Assembly (NCBI GenBank): GCA_902141825.1 | Contig: CABFPG010000003.1 | Coordinates: forward strand, 186,001 to 250,000 | Direction of reading: 5' to 3' | DNA: 64,000 bases | Source: Thalassocella blandensis | GTDB lineage: Bacteria; Pseudomonadota; Gammaproteobacteria; Pseudomonadales; Cellvibrionaceae | Shown: positions 28,862 through 37,703 of the stretch, piece after piece | How the letters are laid out: each line of letters opens with the position of its first letter | How positions within the stretch are numbered: the stretch's first letter is position 1 | The notes under the pieces: model-generated | What the model saw: only the letters and a program-made list of their open reading frames with translations | What the model was told of the DNA's origin: nothing | The model's database searches: none | Made by a program: the position numbers and the translations under genes

Positions 28862-30787
28862 CTAATAGCGATATCGAGATAAATGTTTCTGAATATTATT
28901 GGAGAGTCCCTCCAATTCTTCTGAGGCTTGCATAGTCTGCTGGGCACGCTCCGAGCTTTGTGCTACATCGTTACTGATCTTGGTCACCCGATGATTAATT
29001 TCATTCGACACGATACTTTGCTGACTGACTGCTTCCGAGATTTGCGCATTCAAAGCATTTAACTGGGATACTGTATCTCGCACTTCCGCGATAATATCTC
29101 CAGATACCCGTGAGGACTTTACATTTTCATCTGCTGCATTGGTTGCCTGCTGCATGCTTTCCAGTGCCTTGTCGGCATTCTGTCGAAAGCGCTTGAGCAT
29201 CGCATCAACCTCTTCCGTTGAGGACTGCGTACGACTGGCAAGAGATCGTACTTCATCAGCAACAACGGCAAACCCTCGCCCCTGCTCTCCCGCTCGCGCG
29301 GCTTCAATTGCCGCATTTAACGCCAGCAGATTTGTCTGCTCGGCAATAGATCGGATAACATCGAGCACGGAACCAATTTCATTACTCGCCACCGCCAATT
29401 CATTGATAGCCCGCGTAGCGCTGCCGATATCCCCTGCCAGAATTTCAGTGGTTTTAATTGAGTGCACGAGATTCTTGTGTCCCTTTTCCGCCTCGTTATC
29501 GGCTGTTTTCGCAGATTCTGCAACATCGTTGGCAACACCTGCGACTTCATTCGCTGTGGCAGACAACTCATGGATGGAAGAGGCAATCGATTCAATATCT
29601 CGGTTCTGCACACTTATCGCCTCATTGGCGTGCTTGGAAATACCTTTCAAGCCTGAGGCCGCACGGCTGAGAGAGTCGGCAACTTCAGCCACAGATCGAA
29701 TAATCGATTGCACCTGATCCATTAAACTATTAAAAGCCTTCGCCAGCTCGCCAAACTCATCTTTTTGATTGGTTTGAATACGCAGCGTTAAATCGCCATC
29801 CCCATAAACAATGGCCTCTACCCGCTCTTTTGTCGCCCGCAACGGACTGGACACCACAAAGCGAATGAGAAAATAAATAATCGCCAATATCACCAAGCCT
29901 ACGATAAAAATTATACCTGCGGTTGCAAAAGACAGGCTTGCGATATGCGACCGTATTTCTTTGTTGGAGTAAGCAGTAACCACTTCATACCCCCAAGCGT
30001 CAAAAGTTTCAGTATTCACCGTCCAGTTGCGGTCCTTGGTTTCCAGAATACGATTAGCATCTTCTTCAGAAATATTGTTTGAGTGAATTCGAATTTTCTG
30101 TTTGTTATCACGAATTAACACAAAGCCATCTTCCAGCACTCGACTGTCTTCAATAAACCGATCAAGCTTCTGCAAATCGGCTTTATATCCCACGTACCAA
30201 ATACCAATAATGTTTTTGCCACTCGCATCATTAATTGGTTCGTATGCCGTCAAATACGGACTACCTAAAATATCGACCAAGCCATAGTACGCCCGGTTAT
30301 TTTTTATCTTTTGAATCGCCGCACCATTGGGCGCGAGAATAGTCCCTATAGCGCGACCATTGTCTGTCATTACATTGGTGGAAACCCTCACATAATCCTC
30401 GCCATCCCGGGCAAAAATTGTCGCAGTCCCCCCCATAATCTGTGTAACACTGTCTACCAAGGCAAAATTATTCGCGATGTCGACGCCCCCCAATGCCAGA
30501 TTTCTAGCATTGCGGCCAGCAACATCCACTCGACCGGTTAATGAAGGGGCACCCTGTTCTTTTGCCTTATCACGCAGTAATTTTATGCTGCTGGCAACCT
30601 GTTCAGTCATAAGCGCGTCAGTGATAGAGAGAACATTGAGAATATTGGAACTAATATGAGCACTTTCACTTTCAGCATCTGAAGTAACAGATTGCGATTG
30701 CTTCTTATAGACAATAGTTATTGTAATTGTCGCTACTAGAACAAAAACAAGCGCTACAGAAAGCGTGAATTTATGCAGAATAGACAC
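28862..30787 (-). CDS. Methyl-accepting chemotaxis protein with Cache-type sensor
   Basis: 641 residues. N-terminal membrane segment (about 8-28), periplasmic sensor (about 30-280) resembling the Cache3-Cache2 fusion type ([30 protein letters not shown]), second membrane segment (about 285-310), HAMP linker (about 310-362) and a long cytoplasmic signalling coiled coil whose tip contains [20 protein letters not shown], the CheA/CheW contact site. It should steer swimming or another CheA-linked output in response to a small molecule, probably an organic acid or similar ligand bound by the Cache domain, but the ligand cannot be read from the sequence. No che genes lie in the window, so it works with a distant signalling cluster. 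Confidence 0.95.
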   Translation of the reverse strand: MSILHKFTLSVALVFVLVATITITIVYKKQSQSVTSDAESESAHISSNILNVLSITDALMTEQVASSIKLLRDKAKEQGAPSLTGRVDVAGRNARNLALGGVDIANNFALVDSVTQIMGGTATIFARDGEDYVRVSTNVMTDNGRAIGTILAPNGAAIQKIKNNRAYYGLVDILGSPYLTAYEPINDASGKNIIGIWYVGYKADLQKLDRFIEDSRVLEDGFVLIRDNKQKIRIHSNNISEEDANRILETKDRNWTVNTETFDAWGYEVVTAYSNKEIRSHIASLSFATAGIIFIVGLVILAIIYFLIRFVVSSPLRATKERVEAIVYGDGDLTLRIQTNQKDEFGELAKAFNSLMDQVQSIIRSVAEVADSLSRAASGLKGISKHANEAISVQNRDIESIASSIHELSATANEVAGVANDVAESAKTADNEAEKGHKNLVHSIKTTEILAGDIGSATRAINELAVASNEIGSVLDVIRSIAEQTNLLALNAAIEAARAGEQGRGFAVVADEVRSLASRTQSSTEEVDAMLKRFRQNADKALESMQQATNAADENVKSSRVSGDIIAEVRDTVSQLNALNAQISEAVSQQSIVSNEINHRVTKISNDVAQSSERAQQTMQASEELEGLSNNIQKHLSRYRY

Positions 30788-31011
30788 AACAAAGCACCAC
30801 CTTTGGTAAAACCCTCAAATGGGTATAGAGAGATGACAGTTACATTTATTCAGTATAGTCATTGATGCGGATTTACGTGATTTTTGGATGAGCGAGACTC
30901 CAGCTCATCGCTTTGATGAACGCTACTCCACGAATCCACCCCGTATCAGACAAATTGTTCAATTATCCCGCTTTGCCCACTAACATTTCCCCGCCAAATT
31001 CGTTAATATTG

Positions 31012-31118
31012 CAGCCCTCCTGAGGGGTGGTGAGTTTACCTGAGACAGCGACACTAATTTGCGCTGAACCCTTTGAACCTGATCCGGTTAGTGCCGGCGT
31101 AGGAATAGGAAGTCAGCC
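31012..31118 (+). promoter_or_regulatory. TPP (thiamine pyrophosphate) riboswitch
   Basis: The strongly conserved 3' core ACCCTTTGAACCTGATC, followed by CGGTTAGTGCCGGCGTAGGAA, is nearly identical to the THI box, and the 5' part TGAGGGGTGGT...CTGAGA supplies the partner helices. It lies about 80 bases before the TonB receptor start. On binding TPP it should switch off the downstream thiamine uptake operon, by terminating transcription or hiding the ribosome-binding site; which of the two was not resolved. Confidence 0.95.
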
Positions 31119-31198
31119 TGCTTGAATGCATGTCATTTTACTGCCCTTAACACGCTATCCGCCGGGTCTTTTATTGATAACAAAATAAGAGCCCAGTC

Positions 31199-33337
31199 AT
31201 GAACTTTAAGTTTTTACCTCTTTTTCTTGCCCATGTAGTGGCATCCTCCGCCTTTGCAGACACTCGTGAGGAAGTCGTCTACGTAAAGGGTGAATTACGC
31301 TCGCAGGACTTATTCAAAACGAGTAACAGCGTTACAGTTCTGGATGAGGAGCTGCTGCAAAACAGAGAAGCCAGACACCTGGAAGATGTTTTGAATGTCG
31401 CACCTAACGTGAACTTCAGCAGCGGCGCATCACGTGGACGTTTTATTCAAATTCGCGGTATTGGGGAGCGCAGTGAGTTTTCAGCCCCTGTCAACGCATC
31501 GGTTGGGATAGTTGTAGACGGCATCAACTTCACTGGTATTGGATTGGGCGCTACGGCAATCGACAGTGCGCAAATGGAAATATTCCGCGGCCCACAGGGC
31601 ACACTTTTTGGTGCCAATGCACTGGCAGGACTTATCAACATCGTTGGCAACGATGCGTCAGACACATTTTCTGCAGAAGGTAAATTCGGCTATGGCAACT
31701 TTCAAAGCTCACATGCCTCCATCACCTTAAACTCACCTGTGAATGAAAATATCGGGTGGAGAATTGCACTTGCAAATAATCGCAGTGACGGCTACATGGA
31801 AAATGCGTACTTAAATCGAGAAGACACCAATAACATTAACGAATCCAGCCTGCGCAATTTGCTCCAGTATAAAAACGGCGCCCATGAATTTAAATTTATT
31901 TCCTATTTTATCGATGTTGATAATGGCTATGATGCCTTCTCACTCGACAACGACCTTATAACACTCAGCGATGAGCCCGGCAAGGATCAACAAGAAACAT
32001 TCGCCAACGCACTTCACTATCAACATTCATTTAATAACATGGCGTTTAAAGCTGTTCTTTCACATGCAAACAATGACATTCACTATGGCTTTGATGAAGA
32101 CTGGTCGTACCGTGAAATTTGCGCAATTGACAGCGAATGTGCATTCTATCAATACTCTACCACCGATGAATACACCAGAAAAAATGACAACACAGGAGTA
32201 GATTTACGACTATCGTCCACAGGGAATGAACAACTGGCATGGGTCACAGGGTTATATTTTTATCAGCAGGATGTCGCCTTGACTCGCACCTACACCAACA
32301 ACGATCCCAATGGCGATAGCTTTTACACGCCGATCAATGATCCCGCAATCTCCCTGTACTCCAGCGATTTCTCAGTAAAACAAAATGCTATTTACGGTCA
32401 GCTTGACAGCCGCCTCACGGAAAATCTCACCTTAAGCACAGGCCTTCGATATGAGTTATATAGTGCGGATTTTTCTGACACAAACGCCGAACAGTTTTCC
32501 CCTGACGATAGCTTTTTGGGTGGAAAAATAGCGTTGGAGTACGACGCCGACAACCACTTCCTTTATGCACTTTTATCAAGAGGCTATAAAGCGGGTGGCT
32601 TTAACCCTGATCCTGATGTCGAAAGCGCAGACAAACAATTCGACAGCGAGACCATGTGGAATGTGGAGATTGGTGATAAATTCAGATCAAATAATGGAGA
32701 ACTGCTATTACAAGCTGCAGCTTTCTATCAAAAACGCGCAGATGTTCAAGTCAAACAAAGTCGCGCCTATACTGATGGCAGCACAATTCAATTTGTAGAC
32801 TTTTTGGATAACGCCGCAGAAGGAAAAAACTACGGACTTGAATTAACACTTAGCTGGTATGCAAGCGATAAAATTAGCCTGGACAGTAATCTGGCACTAT
32901 TGCAGACTGAATACATAGACTTTGTAAATTTAAGCCATGTTGATCGAAATACTGAAACGGGTGAGGGTTATGACATGAGCGGCCGAGATCAAGCCCATGC
33001 ACCGTCCTACCAATATTTTCTAGCCTTCAACTACACACCGCTCGAACAGTTAACACTGCGCATTGAATTGGAAGGGAAAGACGGATTTTACTTTTCAGAA
33101 AGTCATAACCAGCAGTCCTCTGCATATGATCTTGTAAATATGCGCATTCAATATGCCCTCCGCCATTGGGACCTTGCCTTATGGGGTAAAAACCTCAGTG
33201 ATGAAACGGTTGAAACACGCGGCTTTTATTTCAGTCATGACTTTGGCAATGATCCAAGGAAATTTTATGCTCCAGAACCCTACACCCAAAAAGGTGCTCC
33301 ACGGACTTTTGGCATCTCTGCGTCATTCAAATACTAA
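31199..33337 (+). CDS. TonB-dependent outer-membrane receptor, thiamine-regulated
   Basis: 712 residues. Signal peptide (1-20, ending SSAFA), TonB-box-like EEVVYVKG, plug domain (about 35-150; VLDEELLQNREARHLEDVL, IQIRGIGERSEF, FRGPQGTLFGANALAG) and a 22-strand-type barrel ending in GISASFKY. It belongs to the large TonB receptor family. Its place directly behind a TPP riboswitch, and ahead of thiamine-binding, PnuT and kinase genes, indicates uptake of thiamine or a thiamine phosphate/precursor across the outer membrane, as proposed for similar operons in other gammaproteobacteria. The substrate is inferred from context, not from binding residues. Confidence 0.93.
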   Translation: MNFKFLPLFLAHVVASSAFADTREEVVYVKGELRSQDLFKTSNSVTVLDEELLQNREARHLEDVLNVAPNVNFSSGASRGRFIQIRGIGERSEFSAPVNASVGIVVDGINFTGIGLGATAIDSAQMEIFRGPQGTLFGANALAGLINIVGNDASDTFSAEGKFGYGNFQSSHASITLNSPVNENIGWRIALANNRSDGYMENAYLNREDTNNINESSLRNLLQYKNGAHEFKFISYFIDVDNGYDAFSLDNDLITLSDEPGKDQQETFANALHYQHSFNNMAFKAVLSHANNDIHYGFDEDWSYREICAIDSECAFYQYSTTDEYTRKNDNTGVDLRLSSTGNEQLAWVTGLYFYQQDVALTRTYTNNDPNGDSFYTPINDPAISLYSSDFSVKQNAIYGQLDSRLTENLTLSTGLRYELYSADFSDTNAEQFSPDDSFLGGKIALEYDADNHFLYALLSRGYKAGGFNPDPDVESADKQFDSETMWNVEIGDKFRSNNGELLLQAAAFYQKRADVQVKQSRAYTDGSTIQFVDFLDNAAEGKNYGLELTLSWYASDKISLDSNLALLQTEYIDFVNLSHVDRNTETGEGYDMSGRDQAHAPSYQYFLAFNYTPLEQLTLRIELEGKDGFYFSESHNQQSSAYDLVNMRIQYALRHWDLALWGKNLSDETVETRGFYFSHDFGNDPRKFYAPEPYTQKGAPRTFGISASFKY

Positions 33338-33349
33338 GAGGTAAGCGAT

Positions 33350-33598
33350 ATGAAACTCAGCGTTGAACTCACGTTATATCCACTACAAGACAACTACATC
33401 GATATCATCAGAGCGTGCATTGAAAAAATTCACAGCTTTGAAGGTTTAAGTATAAACACCTTCCCCACAGCCACTATTGTTGTGGGAGACTACGACAACG
33501 TCATGAAAATGCTGAATGACGTAATCGCCTGGAGCTATACAGAATTTGGTAAATGCGTATTCATCGCTAAATTTCTTCCCGGTTATGAAGCACGATAA
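33350..33598 (+). CDS. Thiamine-binding YkoF/MTH1187-family protein
   Basis: 82 residues. A single ferredoxin-like unit (LSVELTLYPLQDNYIDIIRA, TATIVVGDYDNVMKMLND) resembles the small thiamine-binding proteins (YkoF/DUF77-like), which bind thiamine or hydroxymethylpyrimidine. It starts 12 bases after the TonB receptor stop, with GAGG ahead, and its stop is immediately followed by the ATG of the PnuT gene. A soluble binding protein beside a transporter and a kinase may pass the vitamin between them; this is inference. Family assignment rests on length, pattern and operon context. Confidence 0.82.
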   Translation: MKLSVELTLYPLQDNYIDIIRACIEKIHSFEGLSINTFPTATIVVGDYDNVMKMLNDVIAWSYTEFGKCVFIAKFLPGYEAR

Positions 33599-34222
33599 AT
33601 GGAAATATTACATCAAGCTATTCAAGGCTTAATTGCGCAAAGCGGTCTGGAATGGACCGCAATGTTACTCGGCCTCGCCTATCTAGGTTTTATTATGCGG
33701 GAAAATTTACTCGCGTGGCCTTGCGCCTTGCTAAGCACCGCAATCTATATCTGGGTATTCTGGGACGTATCACTGGTGATGGAATCTGTGCTTAATTTTT
33801 ATTATGCCTTAATGGCAGTATACGGATTTTGGCGCTGGAGCCAGGAACCCCATGCATCTCACAGCGACGTTCCCATCACCGTCTGGAACTACAGACAACA
33901 CCTGACCGCAATTTCAGCCGTACTCGTTTTAACATTATGCTCAGGATATTACCTGCAAAATAACAGTCAGGCAGCGTGGCCATATCTGGATTCCTTTACC
34001 ACCTGGGCAGCGGTATTAACCACCTACATGGTCACACAGAAAGTTTTTGAAAACTGGATCTACTGGTTTGTCATTGATTCAGTGTCTCTAGGCTTGTACA
34101 TTGAGCGAGGGTTATACCCCACAGCACTTTTAATGCTTATTTACCTGGTGATTATTGTATTTGGTTTTTTGAAATGGCGAACACAACTGCTTGCACAGCA
34201 ATATGAAAACGCCAGCACTTAA
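33599..34222 (+). CDS. pnuT: PnuC/PnuT-family thiamine transporter
   Basis: 207 residues with about seven hydrophobic segments across the whole length. The pattern matches the PnuC/PnuT family: LAWPCALLSTAIYIWVFW, NFYYALMAVYGFWRW (the conserved YxxxxxYGxxxW motif) and NWIYWFVIDSVSLGLY. These proteins let a vitamin cross the inner membrane and rely on phosphorylation inside the cell to trap it. In a TPP-controlled operon with a kinase just downstream, the substrate is almost surely thiamine (PnuT) and not nicotinamide riboside (PnuC). The gene starts one base after the previous stop and overlaps the kinase gene by about 30 bases. Confidence 0.92.
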   Translation: MEILHQAIQGLIAQSGLEWTAMLLGLAYLGFIMRENLLAWPCALLSTAIYIWVFWDVSLVMESVLNFYYALMAVYGFWRWSQEPHASHSDVPITVWNYRQHLTAISAVLVLTLCSGYYLQNNSQAAWPYLDSFTTWAAVLTTYMVTQKVFENWIYWFVIDSVSLGLYIERGLYPTALLMLIYLVIIVFGFLKWRTQLLAQQYENAST

Positions 34223-34934
34223 CGAGGTTCTCGCAGAGTATTCGCAGTGGGGCGGCAATATCCGGAACCGCCCAGAACTGGTTCGCCGATTGGATACGGG
34301 ACTTACCAATGCCTCCTATATTATTCAGGCAGATAAGCGTTTTTTTAAATTACGAATCAACGCAGCCAACAGTGAAAACCTTGGTATCAATCGCGCTAGA
34401 GAAGAGAAAATTCTAAAACTAATAGCACCACTCAAAATATCTCCGCAGCATATTTTTAATGATCAGCAACATCGATACAGTATATTTGAGTATATAGAAG
34501 GAGAAGCCTGGACCACAAAAGAGCTGGAGACTCCTGCCAACAGAGAAAAACTTCAATACGTCATAGAACAATATCAGGCGCTGCCATTAACTGACTCGCC
34601 CCGCGATTACCTTCGCTACCTTCAGCACTACGAAAAGCAGATTCCCGAGACAAAGCTGCATCAACACGAATGGAAGAATTTCAACAATTTTATAGACCAA
34701 CTGGCAAATGCCACAGAACAATGGCCGCCACCCGTCCTGTGTCACCACGACCTCATCCCCTCCAACATCATTCAGCAAAAAGATCGCATTTACATCCTCG
34801 ACTGGGAATATGCTGCATTCGGCTGGGGCGAACTCGATTATTTAAACACAGGCATTAACCATAAAGTACAACACGGATTAACCGAGTCATTGAACTTTTG
34901 GCTGAGTAAGCTTTGGTTCTTGATTAATGAGTAA
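34191..34934 (+). CDS. APH/choline-kinase-fold thiamine kinase-like enzyme
   Basis: 247 residues. Kinase signatures of the aminoglycoside phosphotransferase/choline kinase fold: RRLDTGLTNASYII near the N-terminus, the catalytic-loop PPVLCHHDLIPSNII (about 182-196, with His-Asp) and metal-binding IYILDWEYAAFGW (about 202-214). It overlaps the pnuT gene; the ATG at 34203 is an alternative start giving 243 residues. In this operon it should phosphorylate imported thiamine to thiamine monophosphate or similar, trapping it in the cell. It is the last gene of the TPP-regulated unit. Substrate inferred from context. Confidence 0.85.
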   Translation: MHSNMKTPALNEVLAEYSQWGGNIRNRPELVRRLDTGLTNASYIIQADKRFFKLRINAANSENLGINRAREEKILKLIAPLKISPQHIFNDQQHRYSIFEYIEGEAWTTKELETPANREKLQYVIEQYQALPLTDSPRDYLRYLQHYEKQIPETKLHQHEWKNFNNFIDQLANATEQWPPPVLCHHDLIPSNIIQQKDRIYILDWEYAAFGWGELDYLNTGINHKVQHGLTESLNFWLSKLWFLINE

Positions 34935-35288
34935 AGTTTACTTTTTTATCAATCACACACTGACACCAACTTAATTCACCCACGACAAAAAACGGCCACC
35001 CCAAAGAGCTTCGGGCTTCTCTCTGCTATCTCTATTTTTTACTTAAAAATTAGAACAACATTGAACAGCGTAGCAAAGATAAAAACGTGGACACACCATA
35101 GTAATCGAAAATCAATCCAACCAGTCAGTTCAATAAGCACTCTATTCGTACATGATTGCTTCGCAACTACTCAACTCAACTCAACTAATGTGCCAGTACA
35201 TTGCATACCCACCCTTATTGGCAGCGGTAATTTGCGTCATGGCCCTCGACCACCCCCGCATGCTTGAAAGGGCTCAAGGGACGCTGAT

Positions 35289-35309
35289 ACCCGCACTAGC
35301 GGGTTCTTT
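35289..35309. terminator. Hairpin with T-run, copy of the tRNA-Ser terminator
   Basis: ACCCGC (35289-35294) and GCGGGT (35299-35304) with a 4-base loop, followed by TCTTTTT. It resembles the hairpin at 35445-35471 and is followed by a fragment of tRNA 3' sequence. It may end the thiamine operon about 355 bases upstream or be a leftover of a duplication. Confidence 0.6.
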
Positions 35310-35317
35310 TTATGTGA

Positions 35318-35337
35318 TGGCGGAAGAGGGAGGGATT
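35318..35337 (-). pseudogene. Fragment of a tRNA-Ser 3' end
   Basis: Twenty bases (35318-35337) match the 3' tail of the intact tRNA-Ser at 35483-35502, including the encoded CCA, with one extra A. The neighbouring hairpin and T-run (35299-35317) are also duplicated, giving a direct repeat of about 39 bases spaced by 165 bases. The rest of the tRNA is absent, so this cannot be a functional tRNA. Confidence 0.7.
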
Positions 35338-35444
35338 AACTGAAGCACCTCCTGTACTTCACCCGGCGGGCGCCTTTCGGCGGTTCAAATTGCTCCTGGC
35401 AATTTGTCGAACCCGGCGAGGCTTCTCACCCTCACTCACCGCCC

Positions 35445-35471
35445 ATAAAAAAACCCGCATGATGCGGGTTC
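35445..35471 (-). terminator. Rho-independent terminator after tRNA-Ser
   Basis: AACCCGCAT/GATGCGGGTT palindrome (35452-35470), followed on the minus strand by a run of T residues (A-run 35447-35453 on the plus strand). It lies 12 bases beyond the CCA end of the tRNA. Confidence 0.85.
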
Positions 35472-35482
35472 TTTTTATGTGA

Positions 35483-35573
35483 TGGCGGAGAGGGAGGGAT
35501 TCGAACCCTCGATACCGGATTAGGGTATACTCCCTTAGCAGGGGAGCGCCTTCGGCCACTCGGCCACCTCTCC
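35483..35573 (-). tRNA. tRNA-Ser (anticodon GCT)
   Basis: 91 bases with all the class II features: acceptor stem GGAGAGG/CCTCTCC, encoded CCA (35483-35485), D-arm containing GGCCGAGTGGCCG, anticodon loop CTGCTAA (anticodon GCT, reading AGC and AGT), a long variable arm, and T-loop GGTTCGAATCC. It lies downstream of csrA on the same strand. A tRNA-Ser after csrA is also the order in Pseudomonas. The partner tRNA-Arg often seen there was not found. Confidence 0.97.
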
Positions 35574-35935
35574 GTTTTTGTTTAAAGTCTTTATGATCTG
35601 TTCAATTTACTTTGCAACAAATCAAGCTAAATAGTTTTAGCTAAATACTTTTCTACTGCTTGTTTATTCTAACAAAAACAAACAGTTATGTTTTCGAAAT
35701 ATCTTACTTTTTTTGCTTTCTGGGAATTAAACTTTTTTGAAAGCCCCAGAAGCTAGGGGCGGCATAATAGCAATAGGTACGAGCAAAATCAAAGACTTAT
35801 TCTTGCAAAATTCCAATCACTTTATGCGCCCGACTCCCGCTTTACGCATAACTCTATAAAATGTCCAAATGTTGCCGGAATATCTAGCTGCTGAATTGGC
35901 GGCACTAGCGTCGTTAGCAACTAAAACGTACTTAG
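35574..35935. other. Region between tRNA-Ser and csrA
   Basis: About 360 bases without a gene. GCCCC (35743-35747) and GGGGC (35756-35760) form a small hairpin followed on the minus strand by TTTC and an A/T run, perhaps a weak csrA terminator. The part next to 35574 must hold the tRNA promoter, but no clear -35/-10 pair was assigned. Confidence 0.45.
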
Positions 35936-36130
35936 TTAGCTATTACCTGGTTCTGCTTGGTTTTGCTTTTCGCGTTGGATGCGCTGGTAAATTTCTTCAC
36001 GGTGAACCGCGATTTCTTTAGGTGCATTCACACCAATACGAACCTGGTTACCTTTCACACCAAGCACGGTTACCGTAACGTCATCACCAACCATGAGAGT
36101 CTCGCCTATACGGCGGGTTAAAATTAACAT
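35936..36130 (-). CDS. csrA: Carbon storage regulator CsrA/RsmA
   Basis: 64 residues. [18 protein letters not shown] and [19 protein letters not shown] are diagnostic of CsrA, a homodimeric RNA-binding protein that represses or stabilises mRNAs by binding GGA motifs in hairpin loops. The conserved Arg in VHREEI (about 44) contacts RNA. The C-terminal tail (residues 52-64, [13 protein letters not shown]) is variable among species. Position between lysC and tRNA-Ser matches the usual order in Pseudomonas-like genomes. A terminator at 36226-36258 separates it from lysC, so it has its own promoter. Confidence 0.98.
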   Translation of the reverse strand: MLILTRRIGETLMVGDDVTVTVLGVKGNQVRIGVNAPKEIAVHREEIYQRIQREKQNQAEPGNS

Positions 36131-36225
36131 TGTTATAGTCTCCTACTTCTCCTGTGAGTCCAGCGGCTAATGTAATTATGATTGACCGCCGCTGTCGGCC
36201 TTATAAATAAGCAATATAGAAGCAA

Positions 36226-36258
36226 TAAAAAGCGCTTTAATACTATATAGCGCTTTTA
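36226..36258 (-). terminator. Rho-independent terminator after lysC
   Basis: AAAAGCGCT (36227-36235) and AGCGCTTTT (36249-36257) form a 9-bp stem with a 13-base loop. Read on the minus strand the hairpin ends in a T-rich run, about 80 bases after the lysC stop. Confidence 0.75.
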
Positions 36259-36337
36259 TCTATTTTGCCAAATTTAAAAGCCAGTCAACCACAACCCGAT
36301 ATCCCGTGCAAGCAGGGAAATCGGTAAACCCTGTAAA

Positions 36338-37567
36338 TTACTCTGCGGCCTGGTCTAGCTCAAACGCTGAATGCAGCGCTCTTACCGCAAGCTCTAAATA
36401 TTTCTCATCAATAATGACCGAAATCTTGATTTCAGAAGTCGTAATCATCTGGATGTTGATATTTTCATTGGCAAGCGCACTGAACATACGAGAGGCAACC
36501 CCTGCATGTGAGCGCATACCTACACCAACTATAGACACTTTTGCGATTTTGTCATCTGTAACAACCTTTCTGGCGCCTAATTCTTCGGAAATATCTTCCA
36601 AAATACTGGCTGCTTTTTCCACATCGTTACGGTGCACGGTAAAAGTCAGATCGTTATTGTTGTCTGCCGCCACGTTTTGAACGATTACATCGATTTCAAT
36701 GTTTGCATCACCAATCGCAGACAATATTTTAGATGCCACACCCGGTGCATCGGGAACGCCTAATATTGATACTTTTGCTTCGTCTCGGTTAAAAGCAATA
36801 CCGGAAACAACGGGTTGTTCCATATTTGCATATTCCTCATCAAGAGTAATTAAAGTGCCAGGCCCATCTGAAAACGTCGATAACACGCGTAACGGGACAT
36901 TATATTTACCGGCAAATTCAACTGAACGTATTTGAAGTACCTTGGAGCCAAGACTGGCCATTTCAAGCATTTCTTCAAATGTAATTTTTTCCAGGCGTCT
37001 TGCGGACTCTACAACTCGTGGGTCCGTGGTATACACGCCGTCTACGTCAGTATAAATCTGACATTCGTCAGCTTTTAACGCTGCCGCCAATGCTACTCCT
37101 GTGGTATCTGAACCACCACGCCCTAGAGTGGTAATATTGCCGTGTTCATCAACCCCTTGAAACCCCGCGACAACCACTATTCGGCCTTCAGACAGGTCTG
37201 AGCGCATGTTTTCGACATCAATATTCTGGATTCGCGCCTTTGTATGAGCGCTGTCTGTCAAAATCTTTACCTGACCGCCGGTGTACGATTTGGCGTCATA
37301 ACCTTTGTCTTTCAACGTCATGCAAAGCAAGGCAATCGTCACTTGCTCACCGGTCGATACCAACACGTCCATTTCTCGTGGATCTGGCTTTTCTTGCATA
37401 TCTTTTGCCAATGCAATCAAGCGGTTAGTTTCGCCACTCATTGCCGATACGACGACAACGACGTCATGCCCCTGCTTTTTAAAGCCGATTACTTTATCGG
37501 CAACCGCTTTTATGCGATCAGTAGTGCCTACAGAGGTACCACCGTATTTTTGTACAAATAGTCCCAT
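36338..37567 (-). CDS. lysC: Aspartate kinase (lysine/threonine-regulated type)
   Basis: 409 residues, single-function aspartokinase. Phosphorylates L-aspartate as the first step to lysine, threonine, methionine and diaminopimelate. The N-terminal kinase domain has VQKYGGTSVGTTDRI (4-18), VVSAMSGETNRLI and LGRGGSDTTGVALAAAL. Two ACT domains (about 265-335 and 345-405; ILGVPDAPGVASKI, VGVGMRSHAGVASRMFSAL) bind the feedback inhibitors. It sits between alaS and csrA, as in Pseudomonas, with a 136-base gap after alaS. Confidence 0.97.
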   Translation of the reverse strand: MGLFVQKYGGTSVGTTDRIKAVADKVIGFKKQGHDVVVVVSAMSGETNRLIALAKDMQEKPDPREMDVLVSTGEQVTIALLCMTLKDKGYDAKSYTGGQVKILTDSAHTKARIQNIDVENMRSDLSEGRIVVVAGFQGVDEHGNITTLGRGGSDTTGVALAAALKADECQIYTDVDGVYTTDPRVVESARRLEKITFEEMLEMASLGSKVLQIRSVEFAGKYNVPLRVLSTFSDGPGTLITLDEEYANMEQPVVSGIAFNRDEAKVSILGVPDAPGVASKILSAIGDANIEIDVIVQNVAADNNNDLTFTVHRNDVEKAASILEDISEELGARKVVTDDKIAKVSIVGVGMRSHAGVASRMFSALANENINIQMITTSEIKISVIIDEKYLELAVRALHSAFELDQAAE

Positions 37568-37703
37568 GAATGATTATTACCAAACTAAGAGGAGTAAACG
37601 AACGCTTACCCCATACCGAAAGGGCGCCAATTAAACACTAAAATGACTAAAATGTTAACTATCTTGAACACAATTAAGGATTTTAATCACAATTACCCAG
37701 AGT

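Noticed and set aside
35061-35343. Two small overlapping frames after the thiamine operon
   Set aside because: They cross a terminator and the tRNA fragment and contain a CTCAA direct repeat; no sign of coding.
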